A stretch of DNA of 62,665 nucleotides. Source: DATKGL01 sp035510455. Its GTDB lineage: Bacteria > Patescibacteriota > Saccharimonadia > Saccharimonadales > UBA4665. Shown piece after piece: positions 59,212 to 62,665 of the stretch. Each line of letters begins with the position of its first letter. Position 1 is the stretch's first letter. The stretch is from the NCBI GenBank assembly GCA_035510455.1, contig DATKHB010000016.1:1-62665 (forward strand), in the 5' to 3' direction. The position numbers and the translations under genes are program-made. Under the pieces are notes generated by a model. The model saw nothing but the letters and a program-made list of their open reading frames with translations, made no database searches and had not been told where the DNA came from.

Positions 59212-61302
59212 ATGCCAGCACACCATAAAAATACCAAACCGGGTTACCGCTACGCTAAGCTGACTCAACTCATCCGGGAAATTAAATTCCACGGGAGAGC
59301 TTCCATCCCTTGGCCGCTACGGCCAAACAAAGAACATCGTCAGAATGAATACGTGGTACCGCATACTCACGTAGATATAGAGTGGGAGATGACCTTTGAA
59401 GAGACCCTCAAAAAAGTCATTGACCCTCTATTAAACAGAGTACTGGAACTACTGGAAACAGAACCCGATTTTAAATTCACATTTGATGGTCAGGTAGGCT
59501 CCATATATGATTATCTCGACACCTTAAGCGAGGCCGAACGGGCTATAACTTTCGAGCGAATATCAAAATACGTCAAAACGGGTCGTTTTTCTGTAGGCCC
59601 CGGAGAGAGATCCGTTGACCAGCTCCACGACTCAGGGGAGACCCAGCTTCGGAATTTACAGATAGGAATTCGAAACTCAGAAGTACTTGGTCGAGCTATG
59701 ATGATCGGGCATTTTCCCGATCAATTTGGCCTAACCAGCGGCATTCCTAAAATACTAAATCATGTGGGTATCGTTTTGGCTACTGGGATGCGCGGTATCC
59801 CTAGATCGATGCCTAGGCTTTTGAAGTTTAAATCTAGCGATGGGTCAGCTGTAACTTTGGTAAATATAAAAGAAGGCTATAACCATACTAATCTCGGGAC
59901 TCGAGATTTTCTAAATGTAGCCCGCCGAAACCATGGCAAGCCAGCATTATTTCTCGCTGGTTATGACCAAACAATCCCAAAAGTTGATGTAGTATATGCC
60001 GCCCGTAAAGCCAGGGTTAGACTCGCTGCTCTACCTGATTATTTTGATGCACTGGATTTGGATGAACCAAAAACTACGATTGAGGGAGAACTTCGTTACG
60101 CTGGTGACCACTTCCTACTTCCAAATGTCACCAGCAACCGCGTAGATTTACGAATTGAAAAAGCTAAAGCTGAACGTGAACTTGAACGCTACGCTGAAGT
60201 TTTAGCCGCCTTGATACTAAAACAATATCCCAAAAAAGATTTTGGGTACGCCTGGAAGTTAAGACTCATGGTAGCAGCGCATGATTCGTCTAATGCTACG
60301 GTAACTGACACGGTAGCCAAAGATATTCAAAAACGAATAGCCAAAATAATGGAAATTAGCTCATCAATCAGCGAACGGGCCTTGCAAGAGCTGGCTGCAC
60401 AACTTAAAAACCAAGGTACATATGTTTGGAACCCATCCAACTTCCCGCGTGATGCTTGGGTTCAAGCAGATGGAATGAATGGGTTCGCTAAAAATGTTCC
60501 TCCTCTGGGATGGGCGCGAGTACATCCGGCCGAGGTTCCAAAGACCCGAGCTCTCAAAGTGCCAAAGTTTCGTTTCACCAAACAAAAAGATTACGGTGAC
60601 ACTTATACGTTTAATCCCAGGGGTAAAGAAGTTGAGTGTGATTTACCCGTCACTATAACCCAGCGGTCTGGAGAAGCATTTGCGCGGCTGAATATTGCAT
60701 GGACTAATTCGACGAAAAATCAAAGGCTACGTCTTTTAATCAAACTACCAGCTCGAGCAAATGAAACGGTTGCAGATTCAGCTTTTGACCATGTTGTTCG
60801 CCCGGCTGTGCCAACTTTGCTGCAAGGTCGCGATCGGCTCAATGGATATCCAGCACCTAAGTTCATCATAGCTGGTGGGTTGGCAATTCTACTCGATCGT
60901 ACTGCCGAGTACGAACTTTTACCCGATACCAATGAACTTGCCGTATCTCTTTTACGTGCACACGGAGCACTTTCTATCGCAAATCCAAAGTATCGTTATC
61001 TATGGGCAGGACCAAGAGTCAAGACACATGATACCCAGATGCTCAAACCAATTGAGTGGAATATTGGCATAATGCCCTGGACGCCTACCGACAAGCTACC
61101 CTGGCAGGATTGGGAAATATTTACACTTCCTCTTCGAGCGTTTAATAGTGCAGGCGGCGGGAAGCGAGCCGATAGCGGAAGTCTTGTTCAGGATGTACCA
61201 AACGGCGTCCTCTCAGCTGTGTTGCCAGAAATTATACGAACATTCGGTGAGAACGGTGGTCATCGGATCAAAGAAATTCCGCTTAAACGAGCACCCAAAT
61301 AG
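59212..61302 (+). CDS. glycoside hydrolase family 38 alpha-mannosidase
   Basis: The 696-residue protein opens its catalytic domain with YVVPHTHVDIEWEMTFEETL, the H-x-H-x-D-x-x-W metal motif of GH38, followed by GHFPDQFGLTSGIPKILNH with the nucleophile Asp. A helical bundle and beta domains follow. There is no signal peptide, so it acts in the cytosol on imported mannosides, which fits the SemiSWEET gene just upstream. The substrate (for example mannosylglycerate or trimmed host glycans) is open. Confidence 0.88.
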   Translation: MPAHHKNTKPGYRYAKLTQLIREIKFHGRASIPWPLRPNKEHRQNEYVVPHTHVDIEWEMTFEETLKKVIDPLLNRVLELLETEPDFKFTFDGQVGSIYDYLDTLSEAERAITFERISKYVKTGRFSVGPGERSVDQLHDSGETQLRNLQIGIRNSEVLGRAMMIGHFPDQFGLTSGIPKILNHVGIVLATGMRGIPRSMPRLLKFKSSDGSAVTLVNIKEGYNHTNLGTRDFLNVARRNHGKPALFLAGYDQTIPKVDVVYAARKARVRLAALPDYFDALDLDEPKTTIEGELRYAGDHFLLPNVTSNRVDLRIEKAKAERELERYAEVLAALILKQYPKKDFGYAWKLRLMVAAHDSSNATVTDTVAKDIQKRIAKIMEISSSISERALQELAAQLKNQGTYVWNPSNFPRDAWVQADGMNGFAKNVPPLGWARVHPAEVPKTRALKVPKFRFTKQKDYGDTYTFNPRGKEVECDLPVTITQRSGEAFARLNIAWTNSTKNQRLRLLIKLPARANETVADSAFDHVVRPAVPTLLQGRDRLNGYPAPKFIIAGGLAILLDRTAEYELLPDTNELAVSLLRAHGALSIANPKYRYLWAGPRVKTHDTQMLKPIEWNIGIMPWTPTDKLPWQDWEIFTLPLRAFNSAGGGKRADSGSLVQDVPNGVLSAVLPEIIRTFGENGGHRIKEIPLKRAPK

Positions 61303-61325
61303 CTCTTAAGCGCCGCATGGTTTAG

Positions 61326-61976
61326 TCATTGCTCCCATTTAACGTTGATATGCGCTTCATTAGCCAGTAATGGGGCTAAACTAATAAGCTGTGCAGCACC
61401 AATGGTCGCCCCTGCCAGCCCACTTACACCCAGAACGTCAATTAAATCAGAGCTACGTAAATCAACGTGTTTTAATTTAGCGCCCGAGAACTCTGTTTTA
61501 CGGAGCGTACAGTTTTGGAATTGCACATTCTCTAGCTCAGCTTGGTAAAAATCTGATTCATCCAGGTTGCAATCTATGAATTGAACGTTCTTAATTTTGC
61601 TAAAGCGAAAATTGGCTAGATTAAGTTTACAAGACTCAAATAAAACATCCTTAAAGGTACCGGACTGTACCTTTAGGCCGCTACAACGAGTCTGCTTAAC
61701 TTGTACTCTTTGCCAGGATGATTCGGCACAATTAGCAGCCGTTAGATCTCCGTGAGAGAATATCACGTCACGGAGCCCAAGTTTCTCTAGCTCAGCTTCA
61801 AGCAGAATCACTTTATCCAACGCAGATTCATTTATTACTAGGCCTTTGGCTTTAACTTTAGGTAGGTTAGAGCCGCTAATTACGATTGATAGCAAGGTTG
61901 CATCATGGGTAATTAAGCTTAACTTATTAAGAGGTGTTAGATTGGCTGGTATCTGGGGATAAGGGAGGGGCTTCAT
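61326..61976 (-). CDS. pentapeptide-repeat protein
   Basis: The 216-residue protein has a central right-handed pentapeptide helix: DVLFESCKLNLANFRFSKIK, NVQFIDCNLDESDFYQAELE, NVQFQNCTLRKTEFSGAKLK, with A/F-(D/N)-L-x-x type steps. Such proteins can mimic DNA or act as scaffolds (some protect gyrase). The C-terminus is hydrophobic. The specific role is unknown. Confidence 0.85.
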   Translation of the reverse strand: MKPLPYPQIPANLTPLNKLSLITHDATLLSIVISGSNLPKVKAKGLVINESALDKVILLEAELEKLGLRDVIFSHGDLTAANCAESSWQRVQVKQTRCSGLKVQSGTFKDVLFESCKLNLANFRFSKIKNVQFIDCNLDESDFYQAELENVQFQNCTLRKTEFSGAKLKHVDLRSSDLIDVLGVSGLAGATIGAAQLISLAPLLANEAHINVKWEQ

Positions 61977-61985
61977 AGAAAGATA

Positions 61986-62411
61986 CTAAAGTGTAACTTT
62001 AGTTATATCACCATCAATGACAGTTGGGCGCAGGATTGCTACCTCTAGAGCCCAGCGGTGGTCGTAATAATTTGGTAGCGGGTTTAACAAATATATCTTT
62101 TTTCTTAGGTAATAAGCTAACCCAAGCTCCATAAGCACAGAAGTGCCGCAGTATCCATCAATGCCGTTTTTTGGGTAATTTAAAGCAAGCACAACGTCAC
62201 TGTCTGCTATTTTGTCGAAGAAATCTCTCTGAATATCATTCTCAACGCAGTGTTTGTAATCTGCATCGAGATCATCAGGGAGATGAGGGTTAGCTATAAT
62301 ATGATCTAAATCGCTAGATACTAAAACCTCGAACCCGTTTTTCTCTAACTTTTCTTTCGTCTTCTTGATGATTGGAGCGATACTCATGCTTCCAAGCAAT
62401 ATTATCTTCAT
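61986..62411 (-). CDS. nucleoside 2-deoxyribosyltransferase-like protein
   Basis: ATG 62411 lies 7 nt after TATAAT (minus strand, 62424-62419). The 141-residue protein starts MKIILLGSMS and contains ADSDVVLALNYPKNGIDGYC and TSVLMELGLAYYLRKKIYLL, which match the nucleoside deoxyribosyltransferase/TIR-like Rossmann fold (active-site Glu in MELG). It may act on nucleotides or NAD-like molecules. It lies 9 bp upstream of the pentapeptide gene. Confidence 0.65.
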   Translation of the reverse strand: MKIILLGSMSIAPIIKKTKEKLEKNGFEVLVSSDLDHIIANPHLPDDLDADYKHCVENDIQRDFFDKIADSDVVLALNYPKNGIDGYCGTSVLMELGLAYYLRKKIYLLNPLPNYYDHRWALEVAILRPTVIDGDITKVTL

Positions 62412-62536
62412 TAACACCATTATAGGCGAACATCCAAAGAATAATATTACTTATATGTTGGGGGTTCGTCGTACTGATTGTAACCAAAGGCCCTCAAAAA
62501 TATTTAGCTCTCCGCTACTAGCATACCGTATAGAAC

Positions 62537-62665
62537 TCAGGAGCTTTGCAACATTTGTTGAGGTGTCCTGTACTGCAGACTTAAGTGTACACGTTTAGTA
62601 TTGTAGAACTCCAGGTAGTTATTTATCTTAGATTGTATTTGTTGGTTTGGGACGGCGAAGTCTAG
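62537..62665 (-). CDS. transposase C-terminal end (IS3/IS481 type), partial
   Basis: The frame enters from the right edge and ends at TGA (62539-62537), giving 42 residues with NNYLEFYNTKRVHLSLQYRT and a final PQQMLQSS, the typical end of the rve integrase core. The catalytic domain is outside the window. Its sequence differs from the left-edge fragment, so they are two insertion-sequence types. Confidence 0.72.
   Translation of the reverse strand, partial: LDFAVPNQQIQSKINNYLEFYNTKRVHLSLQYRTPQQMLQSS

Noticed and set aside
1..62665. Recoded UGA, as in some other CPR groups
   Set aside because: Many genes (for example tsaE, the serine recombinase and the 22351 gene) end in TGA at positions that match family lengths or overlaps with the next start.
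1..62665. CRISPR array or Cas genes
   Set aside because: No short regularly spaced repeats and no Cas-like protein were seen.

Overview
The window reads as a chromosomal segment of a small-genome bacterium of the Patescibacteria/CPR type, most likely a Candidatus Saccharibacteria (TM7) relative. The grounds are a very short TsaB, a MurA carrying an N-terminal helix-turn-helix, a retropepsin-like/ATP-grasp fusion beside RimK, many small membrane proteins, and compact, mostly AT-rich sequence read with the standard code (many genes end in TGA at sensible positions). Taxonomy is inferred from gene content only. Both window edges carry the last 42 codons of different IS3/IS481-type transposases whose genes run out of the window.

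Left part (0.2-11.4 kb). A RimK operon (RimB-like protease fused to ATP-grasp, RimK, DUF192, membrane protein) ends at tRNA-Lys. Directly downstream lies an accessory array of about 7 kb made of gene cassettes: relB/yafQ + LCM methyltransferase; a surface protein; yefM/yoeB + HD hydrolase; a frameshifted MazG-like gene + a second relB/yafQ. They are separated by a roughly 410-bp composite repeat (three full copies plus two partial ones). Each full copy holds a terminator-like hairpin, a second hairpin, a convergent mini-ORF and a dyad-symmetric tail. It looks like an integron-style cassette array, but has no recognisable integrase and no convincing attC.

Middle part (11.4-36.6 kb). Housekeeping genes come first: FolC, UppP, MurB, GlyA, HTH-MurA and tRNAs. 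They are followed by a GC-rich pair of secreted/membrane proteins (22.35-23.93 kb), a P1B ATPase, a polyprenol/diacylglycerol kinase-like protein, another GC-rich accessory block (26.9-28.8 kb), and an integrative element (about 29.0-35.8 kb). The element has a large serine recombinase, a terminase-small-subunit-like protein, membrane proteins and a strongly folded RNA leader or small RNA with its own promoter and terminator. Its sides carry a diverged 161-bp direct repeat.

Right part (36.6-62.4 kb). Core genes: a UbiB-like kinase, ymdB-rny, tsaB-tsaE, recA-recX, and yebC-ruvC-ruvA-ruvB. A GspE/PilB-like protein lacks its nucleotide-binding motif. Next are an efflux/envelope cluster (MFS, LCP ligase, PadR + ABC exporter with a double-palindrome operator), HIT, DUF1697, NYN and 2H-phosphoesterase-like proteins, YggT, a SemiSWEET + GH38 mannosidase pair, and a pentapeptide-repeat protein.

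A theme across the window is a good -10 box only 6-10 nt before the start codon in at least 19 genes. This implies widespread leaderless transcription, while the GC-rich and mobile-element genes more often carry Shine-Dalgarno sites.
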